From Paulownia fortunei (Eukaryota > Streptophyta > Magnoliopsida > Lamiales > Paulowniaceae), in NCBI GenBank assembly GCA_019321725.1, contig CM033120.1, positions 7,507,694 through 7,571,693 on the forward strand: a DNA stretch of 64,000 bases. The letters run 5' to 3'. A program made the translations under genes and the position numbers. How positions within the stretch are numbered: the stretch's first letter is position 1; each line of letters begins with the position of its first letter. This document shows, piece after piece, positions 1-12,419 of the stretch. Under the pieces are notes generated by a model. It searched no databases. It was not told the origin of the DNA and was given only the letters and a program-made list of their open reading frames with translations.

Positions 1-101
1 GAATCTATTGGACTTAACCTCTTATGTGTATTTTGGGCTCATGGCCATCAGTACTAATTTATCGTTGGTTTTAGTTACAGTAAAATCATGCATTGTTTTT
101 A

Positions 102-1249
102 GGGTTAAATAGATTTACCCCCTTGTACTCTTGTTGAATATCCCTTTAAATCTCTTGTACTCTTAATTGTCTCACTTTTTTCCCTTTTACTCTCATTTTA
201 TCTCGTTTTATCCTCTTATACTCTTAAATGGGATAAGGACAATTATTTAAAATACTTTAATATTAATATGTTTGTTTATACTATAATAATTTTCTCAACT
301 TGATTAATTAACACTTAATATTAAATTCATTAAAATGTTATTGTTCTTAAATTTTCATATTATTTTTTATTTTAACATAGTTCTTATTAAATTATTGTGT
401 AGTAGGAAATTATTTATTAATTAATACACTTTACTTATAAATTTCCTACTCATTATAAATCTAAATAATATATAATATATTTTTAAGCAATATTTTATTA
501 AATATGTAAAATATTCATATAATTTTTTTTATTACTAACGTAATATTCTTAATTTCATAGAAATTATGTTAAAATAAAAAAAAATCATTATAATCAAATA
601 ATAGCAGTAAAAAAATACTAAAATGACTGGGTTTTTTTTAAGTTTAACACAATATCTATTAAATTGTGATAGTTCGACTACTTATAATTTATTTAATAGT
701 ATTAAATTAAATCTAAAATAACTTTTTTTGTATTTAACATTATTTTTATGAAATTTTGATAATTTTATTATTAATGAGAAATTTGTTACTAATATTTTAA
801 GTATTAAAAAAATATTTTAAAAATATATTATATTTTTTATATTTATGATGAATAGAAAACTTATAAGTAAAATATATTGGCTAATTAAAAATATCCTAAG
901 TATAGAAATTCAATAAGAATTAGGTTAACAAAAAAATAGTCATTAATATTTAGGTGTAATAAATTTTTAAAAGAATTTAATATAACTGTGCATTAGTTAA
1001 ATATAAAAAATATTAGAATATAAATGAAAGTTTAATAATTTTAGAAAATTTTAAAGTAAATTTACTATAATAATAGACAAGGACAATTTGATTATTTTTA
1101 AAAAATACATGAAGTAAAGTGAGATAATTTGAGTATAAGAGAGTAAAATGAGATATAATAAGAATACAAATGAATAAAGTAAAATAATTAAGAGTATAAA
1201 AAAATAAAGTAGTACTCAAGAAGAGCACAAAGTAAAATGAAATTAAACC
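102..1249. mobile_element. Long-TIR MITE, MULE type, copy A
   Basis: A 1.15-kb non-coding AT-rich element with long terminal inverted repeats. The left end reads GGGTTAAATAGATTTACCCC and the right end is its imperfect inverse. Each TIR is built from a degenerate repeat of about 30 bases with the theme TACTCTTAATTGTCTCA followed by TTTTACCCC, so the TIRs are internally tandem. Flanks show a 9-bp target duplication, TTGTTTTTA (93-101) and TTATTTTTA (1250-1258), with one mismatch, which is the Mutator-superfamily size. There is no transposase frame, so it would need a transposase in trans. A second copy lies at 31169-32061 and shares interior sequence. Confidence 0.75.
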
Positions 1250-1414
1250 TTATTTTTATATAACCTCTTGCACTGAATACGCAACAAAGTGGATTTAATT
1301 AATGATTTCTTCTCAAAAAAGGTGAAGTTATAAGTAGTTGGTGTCGGTGATAGTATATATTATTGCTCTTTCGGAAAATGACTCATTGTAGTTTAAAAGA
1401 AAGTTACTAGATAT

Positions 1415-1737
1415 GTTTGGGCATAGTACATTTTAGTACGAAAACTAAAATAAAAAAGAAAATTTGCGGTAAACTAAATCTCACCACTTTTTTCTTCCGA
1501 TAAAAATCAGTATCAATTTTAAATACTTCTTGAATGAAATATAATTAAATATTATATAAAATCATAAATACACACCAAAATAAGATTTTTTTTCTTGTTA
1601 ATACCCTCTCACTTAAAGTAATGAGGTGATATTACTAATTTTTAGTTGTTACTTTTAATGGCAAAATTATAAACATGCATAAAGTTTATACTTTTTTAAC
1701 TTCCATCTAAAATCTAAAATCCCATGTCCATCCAAAC
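1415..1737. mobile_element. Putative short MITE with GTTTGG ends
   Basis: The segment begins GTTTGGGCATAG and ends CTATGCCC-like, with ATGTCCATCCAAAC at the right edge. The first about 25 bases pair imperfectly with the last 25. Flanks TAGATAT and TTGATAT match at 6 of 7 positions and may be a target duplication. The interior is AT-rich and non-coding. The family was not identified. Confidence 0.4.
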
Positions 1738-1975
1738 TTGATATATATTATTGAAACATGGGGAGGAATACAAAGAGTCAATATCTTTCATAATTATATT
1801 CGAACAACCATTTCCTTTTCTTTTTTTTTTCTCCATCAAAATGAAAGGGATAATTGCATAAAAACCCCTGTCTTTTTAGCGAAAATGCCAAAAATCCACT
1901 ATGCTTAAAATATAGCCTAAAATACCCCATGTGAAATGTAAAACTCTGTAAAAATATCCTCATTCGAACATAAGT

Positions 1976-2955
1976 TAATGGTGCTTGTACAACGCGCGCG
2001 ATTCGTGCAAATTGGGGAGTTTATTGATGTACTTTGACCTAATTCTCCATCTTTTTTGACCAATATGCTCATGCCTTTGATATAAGCAGGTTGATATTCA
2101 CTAAAATTATAAAAAAAAGCTTCCTAGAAATAATATTTTTACCATTGAAGTTCCTTTGCACTTGTAAAAAAATAAAAAAAAAATTCTTTTGATGTTAATT
2201 AAAAACACTCTTTACAAAATAACTAGTGGGATTTGACAGTTTGTAAATTTTATTCTAATATTTTTATTTATAGAGTTTCTGCACAATTTCTAAAAAAAAA
2301 ACAAAAAAACTAAATATTATCTTTTTGATATAATGTTTTTAGATATAAAATTTGAAAAAAATCAAAAGCAAATTTTTTTATTTTTAGTTATTTCAGTAAG
2401 TAATGTTTTTGCTATGAAAATATTCTTCTAAAAATTGCATATAAATATCCACTATATTTTTCTTTCTGAACGTTGCTAAATATGTAAATCTTACACCAAT
2501 AAAAAATTACAGAAATTCCATAAAAAAGCTCTAAAATTATGAAATTCGATAAACATCTTTGCAAATAATAGGAAGTCCATTAATATTCTATAAAAATTAC
2601 AATAAAAAATTACAGAAAATTATACAACAAATACAAGAAAATTATAGAACACTACAGAAAAATTAAAAAAAATATATAAAACAATTATAGAGAATTTATA
2701 GAACAATTACGGAAAAATAGAACAATGACAAAAAAATTGAGAAAAAAAAATCGTTGTTCAACCCGTAACAACAATTAGAAGTAACAACATAATGTTCAAC
2801 CATAACAACCAATCCAATCATATAATCATCAATCGTAACAACAACTACTAGAAAAATATTGTTCAAACTATAACAAACAAACTACCAATGGAAAAACAAA
2901 TAACAAAGAAACAATTAAAAATATTTTTCAACTAACAGAATAACAAAACCAATCC
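1976..2955. other. Left interior of the MULE, AT-rich, no gene seen
   Basis: This stretch between the left TIR and the GC-rich exon-like island is AT-rich. Around 2600-2760 a loose repeat of the kind AATTATAGAACAATTACAGA recurs, and around 2750-2900 AAC/CAA-rich sequence dominates. No frame longer than a few dozen codons is coding-like. A GC-rich patch, ACAACGCGCGCGATTCGTGC, lies at about 1989-2008. Confidence 0.5.
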
Positions 2956-3033
2956 TCATGTATCTTCAATAGGGGCTGAAGGAGGCGGCGGCCGCATGTC
3001 TACTTCACATTTGAACAAGCAGTATATCTTTTT
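2956..3033 (-). pseudogene. Exon-like terminal fragment inside the MULE
   Basis: On the minus strand, 25 codons from 3033 to 2959 are followed by TGA at 2956-2958. The local base composition is strikingly GC-rich for this region because of CGGCCGCCGCC. The translated end is proline-rich (residues DMRPPPPSAPIEDT before the stop), like the tail of a host protein. An in-frame TAG lies immediately upstream (3034-3036), so it is either an exon start after a splice acceptor or a broken frame. It could be the last exon of the gene piece whose first exon-like part is at 22877-23121. I do not recognise the protein. Confidence 0.3.
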
Positions 3034-3078
3034 CTATTTATGCTCCTTTAAACCTATATATGGAAGCATCTGAGTAAT

Positions 3079-5044
3079 GTTGTCGCGATGTCTGTAATGT
3101 AAGTGTATATTATCATTGTAAATAATAAAATAATAAGTAAAGTATTGCTTTTATAAGAATTTATTATTACTAATTATTAAAATTATGTTAACTCTAATTT
3201 TATTTAAATCAAATAAAGAAATTGATAATTGCACAACTTAAATAAGACTAAAACTGAGTAAAACTCAAAAACAAACAAGAATTAATTAAATGACTTAAAA
3301 ATCTAGGATTCTAATTTTATCATAATTAATCTAAATTGAATATTCGATCTCATTAGTCCAAATTTATTCTCCTAGTTGATAGTTAAGATTTTTTTTCACT
3401 AGTCTCACCAAAGGTCTAATGTAATTATTATTAATTGTTAACTCATTATATTATTATGTGAATTATAATAATTAATAATTTATTAAGGTTTGTAGATCTC
3501 GTATGGCGACTAAAAGAATGATACAAGTATATTCCTATTTTACATGCAAATTATGATATTTTACACAATGAACTAAACATATAAATCACATTTCGGCATT
3601 ATTAATTGTCTCTCCAAATCATGCCTTCTTTTTCTCCTATTTGAATTTCTTCAATCTCTACAGGTTTTTACTTTTTTTTCCTTTCCATTTTTTTTTTTTT
3701 GAATGATGAAAAAATGATGAATAGTAATGGATAAGTCCTGCACACTGAAGTTGATTTTGAATAGGAATTGTTTTGCGTCATAGCGCTTAAGTCCCACAAT
3801 TGGAGTTCCTAGGTGCTGCCTGGGTGCCTAGGCATTGGATTTGTGGACAAATACTATTTTTATTTCAGAGCCTGGCATTAGACTTTGTGGACAAATACTT
3901 TTTTTATTGCAGAGGCTAGTAGGGATGATAAAAGTCCTGATCTCGTTTCCTTTTAGAATGAATTTTCACTGTTACAATTGAGTTCTTGATGGTTTTTGTA
4001 TTTTTATTTTTAAATTTATCCATTTCGAACTCATTCTATTTATTTTTTTATTTTTTCAAATTTATTATATATATATATATTTATGTGATAACTTTTTAAA
4101 AATATATATTTTTCAAAATTCTAGTGTGTTATTTAAAAAAAAAAAATAAAATTATATTTTTAAAATAATAAAATAAATTTAACGGGTCATGCTGGTCTAA
4201 CCCGTCGAGTTTGGGTTTTAAAAAACTTTTATGGGACAGATCTTGAATTTGTCGAACCCACCACATACGTCATGTTGCTATCCCTATATCCTAGACTCTA
4301 GACATTCTAAGTGTCCATGTTATGCTATGCAAGAGCGTAGGCTCTGTATTCTTCATGGCGTAGGCTCTGACCATTTTTAATTTTTTTATGGACATTTAAA
4401 TTTTCTTACTCATTAAATAATCATCAAAAGCATTAGTAAAATTCCCCAAAAACCTCATAATTTATTCAAAAGTTAAGCAAATTATATCCCCAAACTCATT
4501 ATTTTGCTAGTCCTCAATCAAAATAAACATGATGATTAAGCCTACTAGTCAATGAGCCTAAAATATCTAGCATGATCATTGCTCAACAAAAACTCAAAAT
4601 ATCCCTCTAGTGTGGCATTTCGTCTCAATTGCCAAATTTACCTTTCTTTGAATTCTTTGAGTATGTGTATATAGCCTTTACACCTAACTATGTGCAACTT
4701 GAATTTGGTCATGTAAACATGTAAATCAAATTTAATTTCTAAATAATTGATTTTAGAACTCCATACGCTTACTTTTCATGTCGCTCTCCACTAATGTAGA
4801 TTAACCACAACATGAAGGATCATTAGAATTTTAAATAGCTTGTAATGTGTTGTTAGGACAATGGTAGGATATAGGATTGTGTAGTTCAATTACCTATGAT
4901 GCACACAACTATTTTAGAACCTTGTTGAAGAGCACAAATTTCTCCAAGTCACATAGCCAAGACATTTTTTATTTTCTACTTTGCCCTACAACTTTTTTTT
5001 TTCATTTGACTCCCCATTCTCTTTTTTCTACTTTCTTTCATGAT

Positions 5045-5075
<31 letters not shown>

Positions 5076-5791
5076 AAATTTTGAGTTATATACCCCCAAA
5101 CTTAGATCTTATTATGAACAATGGGTGTTGCTATTTTTTTTTCTATGTATTTTTCCCTTTTCTTTTTAATTGGGGAGTTATGCAATTGTCCACAAATTTT
5201 CTTTTCAAATTTCCATTCATTTTTTGAAATACTTTTATAGCTCAAAATATTTTTTCTAGAATAGTTATGAACTGAGTGAAAGGTAATAGTTAGTAAAAGT
5301 ATTGATTTTTGGTTAAATATATTTATGTGGTGACAAAGAAAAGAGCCCAATTAAGCTTAATGGGGGACACTAAGGATAGTATATTATGAATGGGTTGACT
5401 AGAAAGACTCAAACAATATAAATATGGCCTATTTTTTTTTTCAAATTTCATGTAGTCTAGGATTTCATTTCAAGTGACAATCGACAAGGTTTAGATCGTT
5501 AAAATCACTGAGTTCACATAAACTTTCTCTAAGTAGATAAAATATTAAATGTTCAAGACTATGTACTCAATGGTTCAAAGAATTACAAGAACAACAAAAT
5601 TAGCTTAAAAGTCAAGCACATATACAAATACAATATTTATTTTTTTAGAGCTATGAGCATTTAAGATCAATTCCTATCATCGATCTTAGGTTTTCACTTC
5701 AAATCATCACTATAGAAAATAACTAAAATAATTTCTTTAAAGAACAAAACCTAAAACTAAGCATCCTAAGAAAACACAGTGAAATGACTCA
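3079..5791 (-). repeat. 3' LTR of Athila-like element A
   Basis: The segment aligns with 19114-21808 throughout; for example, both share TGATAATTGCACAAC and TGATAGTTGAGAAT-like blocks near their left ends and ATCAATTCCTATCATC-like blocks near their right ends. It includes the polypyrimidine repeat (TC)13 at 5044-5070, matched by a (TC)n(CCCT)n tract in the other LTR. The inner end is ..GACTCA, giving a TG start on the minus strand beside the polypurine tract. The outer edge at 3079 is uncertain by about 5 bases. Confidence 0.7.
5044..5070. repeat. (TC)n microsatellite in LTR
   Basis: Thirteen or so uninterrupted TC units. The paired LTR has TC units followed by CCCT units at 21046-21080, so the tract was present in the ancestral LTR and has changed length. 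Confidence 0.9.
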
Positions 5792-5802
5792 CCCCCAAAC
5801 TT
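5792..5802 (-). promoter_or_regulatory. Polypurine tract of Athila-like element A
   Basis: On the minus strand AAGTTTGGGGG directly precedes the TGAGTC start of the 3' LTR. This is the expected plus-strand DNA synthesis primer position, and the GTTTGGGG form recurs in element B at 54638. Confidence 0.7.
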
Positions 5803-6084
5803 AGAACTAATATTGTCTTTAATATTAAGTAAAATAATATAAGGTATAGTGGACTTCCTGAACGAGGATAGTGTCAATTCTCATTAACTTTATCATCCTT
5901 CGAAATATTAGAGGGTGGGTAAGCGAGCAATACAGACAACTCAAAAAAATCGTTAGTATAACCCCAAAACTTGATTAAAGCCTTGGTATCAAAATTCAAT
6001 GTATTACCTTCTATCATGTTTAAGTCCTAAGAGAAAACAAAATAACTAAATATCAAGAACTATCAAAACTAAAATAAAACTAAA

Positions 6085-6484
6085 GCAAAACTATAAAACG
6101 ATTTGGTTGCCTCTATTAGGTGTTTGTTTTGTAGTTTTCAACCTAACTTTCTCTATAGGCCATCACTTTGGGTCCTTTAAAATGTTTATGGATACGTGGA
6201 AGTTCTCCTCACCATCAATGTACCCATTTAGTCATGCCAATCACTTGGCATACACACTCTATAGTCTCAACATCTTTGTTGGAAAACTTAACTGAAAAGA
6301 TCGCTAAAGGATCAGAGAAATGTTTTGTTGAAAAGTGTCTTTGATGCTGCCATGATAGTGTCTACTCGCAAGCAATCATCAACTCTGCTAGGATGCTTCA
6401 TTGCTTTACACGTATTGAATGAGACTTCTTCATCTTGAGCTCTCAAATTAGTTAGCCCTTTCTGCACATCAGTCAGAGCTCCAT
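6085..6484 (-). pseudogene. 3' part of Athila-like protease frame and 3' tail, element A
   Basis: Reading leftward from 6484 the frame gives ALTDVQKGL, then DEEVSFN and KAMKHP, the distal part of the Athila-type aspartic protease domain. It continues the frame that ends at 16960 on the far side of the Tekay insertion (..FLTTDG). The frame stops near 6312. Past it, at about 6085-6150, the minus strand carries a decayed GTTAGGTTGAAAACTA...GAGGCAACC block, which resembles the 3' non-coding tail typical of Athila-like elements. No reverse transcriptase sequence follows. Confidence 0.65.
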
Positions 6485-9392
6485 TGTCACAACCTCCCAA
6501 CAAAATGTATAAATATCTATATAAACAACCTGTGCAACATAATTTGTGCACATATGCGTGTTTTTAACTTTTTTTTCTAGTTAGTTTAACAAAATATTGA
6601 TAAAAGTAAAGTGTTTTCATATCCTGCAACACTGTATATACATAGGTAGTTATTAAACATTAATCAGGTCTATCAAAATCATCACAAACTCAAACTCTCT
6701 ATCACAAATGAGTTTTGAAAGTGATATACATGATAAAGTCACTAATATAATGCAATAACTGTAAAATCAAAAACACAACCCACAAAATAGGTCAACAGGT
6801 CGTCATTCAAGTACATTGATTTTTGAAAGCCTATAGGAACTCTAATGCTAGCTAGTAAACCAGAGGTCTCAAGTCTCACCATGTTCACCTACAATACATG
6901 AACTACATGAGCTAACACACAATAAGTAAAAATCATGCATGACAAGAATATGATATAAAATCTCATGCAACTCATCTCTAAGATATGATATATAAATGTG
7001 TCAAATTTGAGTACTCATAAATCAAAGAGTTTTTATTAAAAATCACTTTATTTATTGGGCCCTAGGTCCACCTACTATGCACCGGATAGAGCTCTGAACA
7101 ATATTAAAAATCACATAGCCATAAACAAATTGACTCAATCCAAAGGCCATCTCCTGCGATCACCAGAGGTCTACCCCCTGTCTTTCTTTGTGATCCTTCA
7201 GAAGTCTTCCCACTGGCGGAGTCAATAAAGGCACAGTCAAGTGGTCCACCCTCTCGTGATCACCAAAGGCATACCCCATGTCAACCCCTATGATCCTCCA
7301 AAAAGTAACACTCCCTACGCCCCATAATATCACATAAGCATGCCTCACATGCCTCGGTACACTAGTAGTGGCCAACCAAAATATTTTCTTTCTAAAAATC
7401 ATGTCTCAAATTGTAAAGTGCATGCAAGAACCTCCACTATACTCATATGTCGTGCTTGCACATGTAAATGCTCATGAATGGTATGTTTAATATGAAATGC
7501 AAGTCATCTTCCTCTCAACATATTTCAAGAATCATAAAACTCTTAAGATGCACACTATACTTGGCATTAAGTCAATTTAAATATCATCAATACATTTTGT
7601 ATAAATGCTTCAAGACATACTATGTTCATACATTGTAGTTGCAAATGAATCTTTACTTACCTTTCACTTGATTGGTGGCTTAATCTAGATTTGTTTATTG
7701 TTCTCCTCCAATCTTAGATGTAAAATATCCTGTAATATTATCCAATATCAAGCGTCATTCCCAATTTGGCAAGTTGAAAGCATAAAATATCATACTAAGA
7801 CCTTAAACACCAAGCTATCTAGGTAAAAATCATGCTTTCACAAACTAGAACCCAGTCTAGTCCCTCAAATACCTTAATTTCTCATCTTAGATGGATGTAA
7901 ACATCATATAATTGAAGTACTATAACTCTAATATCATGTACCTAATTGTTACCACTCAATAACAATATGTCTAGGTTGAAATATGCTAAGTTATATAATG
8001 GGAAAAATTTACATTTTCATATTTTCTTGCTGTCTAATTTATTTACATGATAACTTTGACATCCCTAAGCATATCCAATCACTCCCAAATTTTTACCACA
8101 CTTACATAACATGTATATCAATGTAATAATATTTTATAATTGTATAAAATCACTTATTTATCTCAGAAAAACCAGCCTACTTATCACAATACAAAAACTG
8201 TAAGTTCTATCATGATAGTTTTAAGTGTCTCTTTAAATATCAAATCATATTTGAATTTATAACATCTCCAAACTTACATACATCACCTAAACTCATATAT
8301 AAACATATATATGGCGGAATATATAGGTTTTAATCAAATTATTACACATATACAAAAGCTTTAAAAACAAAAACCAGCAAGTATACAGTTTCTGTCCCTA
8401 GTGATTTCTATTGCGATTTTGTAACTAAAAATCCCTCTTTTGTGGATAATAAGACCATAAATAACATCCTAACATGATTATAAACCATAGTAGAAGTTTT
8501 AAAAATCATAAACCCTCACATAATTCAGGAAGTTAAATAAAAAATATGAGTTAAGCTCACCTATGCACAAATTTTAGCTTCTACTTGCTCCTTCTTACTT
8601 CCGTTTACTTCCTTCACTTTTTTTCTTCACTTGAAATCACTTGAGAGAAACTTCTAAACTTTAATATGGAGGTTTGGGAGGTGAAATAGCTCAGACAATA
8701 GTTTTTGGTCGTGGTTCAAGGATAGAAATGAAGAAAGGTTGAGGTGGTAGCTAAAGTTGGCAAAGCTTGATGTGGCAAAGGTTGAGGTGTCAAGTGGTGG
8801 TTCAAGTCTGATATTGATCACACCTAATACAGATATAATCTAGTATTTCTAAATATTTATTTATCTATTTAAAACCTATTTTAATTTCCATACGTTCGGA
8901 TAATAAATTTTTGCCCTAATTTCTTAACCGTTCATTCGGTCTCTAAATCGATTGACACCTGATTCTTAAATGATTGCTTAGTTTGCATTTCTAAAATTCT
9001 ATGCACATATGGACCTTGTAATATGACACTTAAATCACATTATATCATGTCCAGTATCAAAAGTATGTTAATTCATGGATGTGTACTTTTAAAACCCCTC
9101 GATCTAATTGAATCGAATCATATAAGCTTACTAGTACCACCTTTAACATTTTCAAAATTATAATGAATATCCAATATATTGACCAATCTATTCTTTTTCT
9201 TATCTAAATATAGAATTACTTAATTAGGTTATAGGATCTCAACCACTAACATTAAGTGATAACATTAGAGGTATAATGATTAAGAATGCTATAAAAGATG
9301 CGATGTAGATATTAATGCAAATTAGCATATAAGTAGCATGTAGTGCATAAATCATATTAGTCAAGTGAGTAGTATGAGACTTGGGTATTACA
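6485..9392 (-). repeat. 3' LTR of Tekay copy 1
   Basis: A 2.9-kb direct repeat of 14093-16959 with about 5-7% difference by eye, plus small indels; an AT dinucleotide run is expanded in the other LTR. It begins TGTCACAACCTCCCAA and ends TTGGGTATTACA on the plus strand. Confidence 0.9.
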
Positions 9393-9405
9393 TCTTTCCC
9401 TCCTT
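9393..9405 (-). promoter_or_regulatory. Polypurine tract of Tekay copy 1
   Basis: The minus strand reads AAGGAGGGAAAGA directly before the TGTAATACCC start of the 3' LTR. Confidence 0.75.
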
Positions 9406-9431
9406 ACTAAAATTTCGTCCTCGAAATTTAG

Positions 9432-9818
9432 TTACCGAAAGAGTTCTGGATACTTAACTTTCATATCATCTTCCATTTCCCAAGTAGCTTCTTCTGTTGA
9501 TTGATTTCTCCATAATACTTTAACCAATGGGATTGTTTTATTTCTGAGTTGTTTTACTTCTCGTAGAAGAATTTCTACAGGTCTTTCTTCATAACTTAAA
9601 TCCTCTTTCAACTCTATAAGTTCATTCTTCATAATATAAGATGGATTTGCAAGATATTTCCTCAACATGGATACATGAAATATATTATGCACTTGAGGCA
9701 TTGATCCAGGTAGGTCGAGTTTGTAAGCAACATCCCCAATTCGTTCAATAATATGAAATTGACCAATATATCTAGGACTTAGCTTTTCTTTCTTTCCAAA
9801 CCACATAATCCCCTCCAT
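9432..9818 (-). pseudogene. Integrase C-terminus and chromodomain, Tekay copy 1
   Basis: An open stretch of 128 codons. The first half has the GPFHIIERIGDVAYKLDLP-type segment (here GQFHIIERIG) and VHNIFHVSMLRKY, the conserved C-terminal part of Ty3 integrase. The second half, from about residue 75, reads YEERPVEILLREVKQLR, then VKVLWRNQS and EEATWEMEDDM, a chromodomain. Known chromoviral chromodomains direct integration toward chromatin with particular histone marks. This copy retains the aromatic and acidic pattern. It joins upstream to integrase through frameshifted sequence, so the full polyprotein could not be made from this locus. Confidence 0.85.
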
Positions 9819-9829
9819 TGCAGTAATAC

Positions 9830-10760
9830 CTGATTTTCTACTACAAATTCTAACATTCTTCTTCTTTTATCAGCATAACTTTTCTATCGGCTCTGGGCAG
9901 TCTGCATTCATTGACGAATTTGTGTCACAGCTTTTGTCATTTCTCGAATCATATTTAGGCCAAAAACTTCTTTTCACCAACTTCATCCTAATGAACTAGA
10001 TATCTACATTTTCTACCAAATAATGCTTCATAAGGGACCATTCCAATATTGGACTGATAGCTGTTATTATAAGAGAATTCCACTAAAGGTAAAAATTTGC
10101 TCCATTGACCATGAAAATCTAATACACAAGCTCTAAGCATATCTTCCAATGTTTGTATTGTTCACTCTGATTGTCCATCAGTCTGAGGATGATATGCAGT
10201 ACTAAAAGATAATTGTGTTCCCAATACCTTGTGTAAACTCTTCCAGAATATAGACAGAAAGCTTGAATCTCAATAAAAAATAATAGATAGTTATACCCCA
10301 TGAAGTCTAACCACTTTCTGTATATATATCTGTGCATAACGGTCCATGGAATAGGTGGAAGATATTGGAAGAAAGTAAGCAAATTTAGTTAGCTTATCAA
10401 TGATAACCCAAATAGCATCGTGACCTTTAACTATTTTAGGTAATCCCGATACGAAATTCATAGTAATTCTTTCTCATTTCCATTCTGGAATAAATAAAGG
10501 TTGCAAGATTCCTATTGGTCTTTGATGTTCTACCTTTATTTGTTGACATGTCAAACATTGTTCTACAAATTGAGCAACATCTCTTTTCATACCTGGCCAC
10601 CAGTAATGTGTTATCAAATCTCTATACATTTAGTAGCTTCTGGATGTACTGAATGTGGCGTTGAATGTGCCTCTGCCAAAATATCCTCCCGAATATTGTC
10701 CACATTAGGCACATATAACCTTTTTTGGAACCGCAAGATACCATTCTCTAACATCTGAAA
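9830..10760 (-). pseudogene. Integrase zinc-finger and catalytic region, Tekay copy 1
   Basis: The three frames together give the Ty3 integrase in order: a CLTCQQIK-type HHCC finger (about 10550-10600), the HDAIWVIIDKLTKFAYFLP block (about 10390-10440), [13 protein letters not shown] (about 10170-10210) and the [18 protein letters not shown] block (about 10060-10110). Several in-frame stops and shifts break it, including within the IYQRD-equivalent segment. It cuts and joins retroelement cDNA into the genome in functional relatives. Here it is a relic. Confidence 0.8.
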
Positions 10761-10772
10761 ATCAGAAAATGT

Positions 10773-11400
10773 TTATGAAGCAATATATTTCATCATTTTA
10801 GTGACATATTCATCAACTTGTTGTTCTTGTTGAATTTTATCAATCAAATTCGGTTGGAGTGTCAAAGCTACAAATTTGGCCTCCACTAATCCCTGTTGTA
10901 CAATCTCTACATTCATGTTTTGTAGTTCAATTAACTCTGGTTTCTGAGTCAAAGCTAAAGGTTCGGTATTTTGTGTTGGTTTCCTGCTCAATGCATCAGC
11001 CACAACATTAGTCTTAACAAAATAATAGTTGATAACATAATCATAATCTTTCACTAACTCTAACCATCTTCGTTGTCGCATATTTAACTCTTTTTGGATA
11101 AATAAATATTTTAAGCTCTTGTGATCAGTATATAGCTCACATCGTTCACCATACAAATATGTCTCCATATCTTAAGTACATACACCACCACAGCAAGGTC
11201 TAAATCATGTGTGGGATAATTCTTTTCATACTCTTTAAGCTGTCAGGATGCATATGCAACTACTTTACCATTTTGCATCAATACACATCTCAACCCATTT
11301 TTTGAAGCATCACTATAAACCACAAAGCCTCCAGTACCTGATGGAATAGAAAGAATAGGAGTAAAAGTTAACCTCTTCTTCAATTCCTGAAAACTTTTCT
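10773..11400 (-). pseudogene. RNase H region, Tekay copy 1
   Basis: The open part (10773-11168) carries [11 protein letters not shown], then [17 protein letters not shown] and VVADALSRK, the hallmark of Ty3-type RNase H. The upstream part (VYSDA-equivalent and [18 protein letters not shown]) is present to about 11400 but interrupted by stops; the region at 11180-11210 has replaced the usual [11 protein letters not shown] context. This domain degrades the RNA of RNA-DNA hybrids during reverse transcription in active relatives. Confidence 0.8.
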
Positions 11401-12290
11401 CACAAGCATCCGTCCATTAAAATGTCACACATTTTCTGGTTGTGTCAAAGGAGAAGGTATCTTGGAGAATCCTTCCACAAATCTACAGTAATATCCAGCT
11501 AAATCCAGAAAACTTCATACTTCTGAAGGATTAGTTGGTTGTGAACAACTATTAATAGCTTCTACTTTACTTGGATTTACAGATATTCATGCTCCTGATA
11601 TTACATGTCCCAGAAATACCATTCGATCAATACAAAATTCACATTTCTTAAATTTAGCATATAGTTATTTCTCTTTCAAAACCTCTAAAACCATTTTTAG
11701 AAATTCACCATGTTCTTCTTTTGTGCTAGAGTAAATCAGGATATTATCAATAAATATAATAACAAATCTATCAAGAAATTTTTTAAATAGACGGTTCATC
11801 AAATCCATAAAAACTGCTGGAGTATTTGTCAACCCAAATGGCATCACTAAAAATTCATAATGTTCATATCTCGTGTTAAATGTTGTCTTGGTGACATCAT
11901 CCTCTTTTATTTTTAGTTGATGGTACCCAGATCGCAGATCAATTTTTAAAAATATAGATGGACCTTGGAACTGATCAAATAAGTCTTCTATTCTAGGCAG
12001 AGGATACTTATTATTGATTGTAACTTTATTTAAATCTTGGTAGTCTATACACAGTCGCATTGTGCCATCCTTCTTACGCACAAATAGAACCGGTGCACCC
12101 CATGGCAAAAAGCTAGGTCTGATAAAACTTTATCCAATAATTCCTATATTTGTATCTTCAATTCTTTCAACTCAGTTGGTGCCATTCGGTATGGAGCTTT
12201 AGATATTGGATGTGTTCCTGGATTTTATTCAATGACAAACTCTATCTCACGATCTGGTGGTAATCTAGGAAGATCATCAGGAAACACTTC
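11401..12290 (-). pseudogene. Reverse transcriptase, Tekay copy 1, catalytic Asp changed
   Basis: A clear Ty3/gypsy reverse transcriptase: [49 protein letters not shown], then FIDNILIYS. The last motif is normally FIDDILIYS, so the second catalytic aspartate is Asn here. Residues up to TELKELKIQIQELLDK lie upstream of 12108 in another frame, and the thumb and connection (GHVIS, VNPSKVEAI, PSEV-SFL-LAGYY) follow with stops to about 11400. Enzyme activity from this copy is not expected. Confidence 0.9.
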
Positions 12291-12419
12291 TAGATATTCC
12301 CAAACAACTAGCACTTCACTAATGATAGGATGGTGTTGTTTTTCAATGCTCATAACACTTGCCAAATATCCTTCACAACCACTATCTAATAATCTTTGTG
12401 CTTTTAATGCTGATATATT

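Noticed and set aside
4877..5077. Plus-strand open frame ending in a Ser-Leu repeat
   Set aside because: Created by the (TC)n microsatellite within an LTR.
6312..6551. Minus-strand open frame of 79 codons
   Set aside because: A chimera of Tekay LTR sequence and the Athila-like protease fragment formed at the insertion junction.
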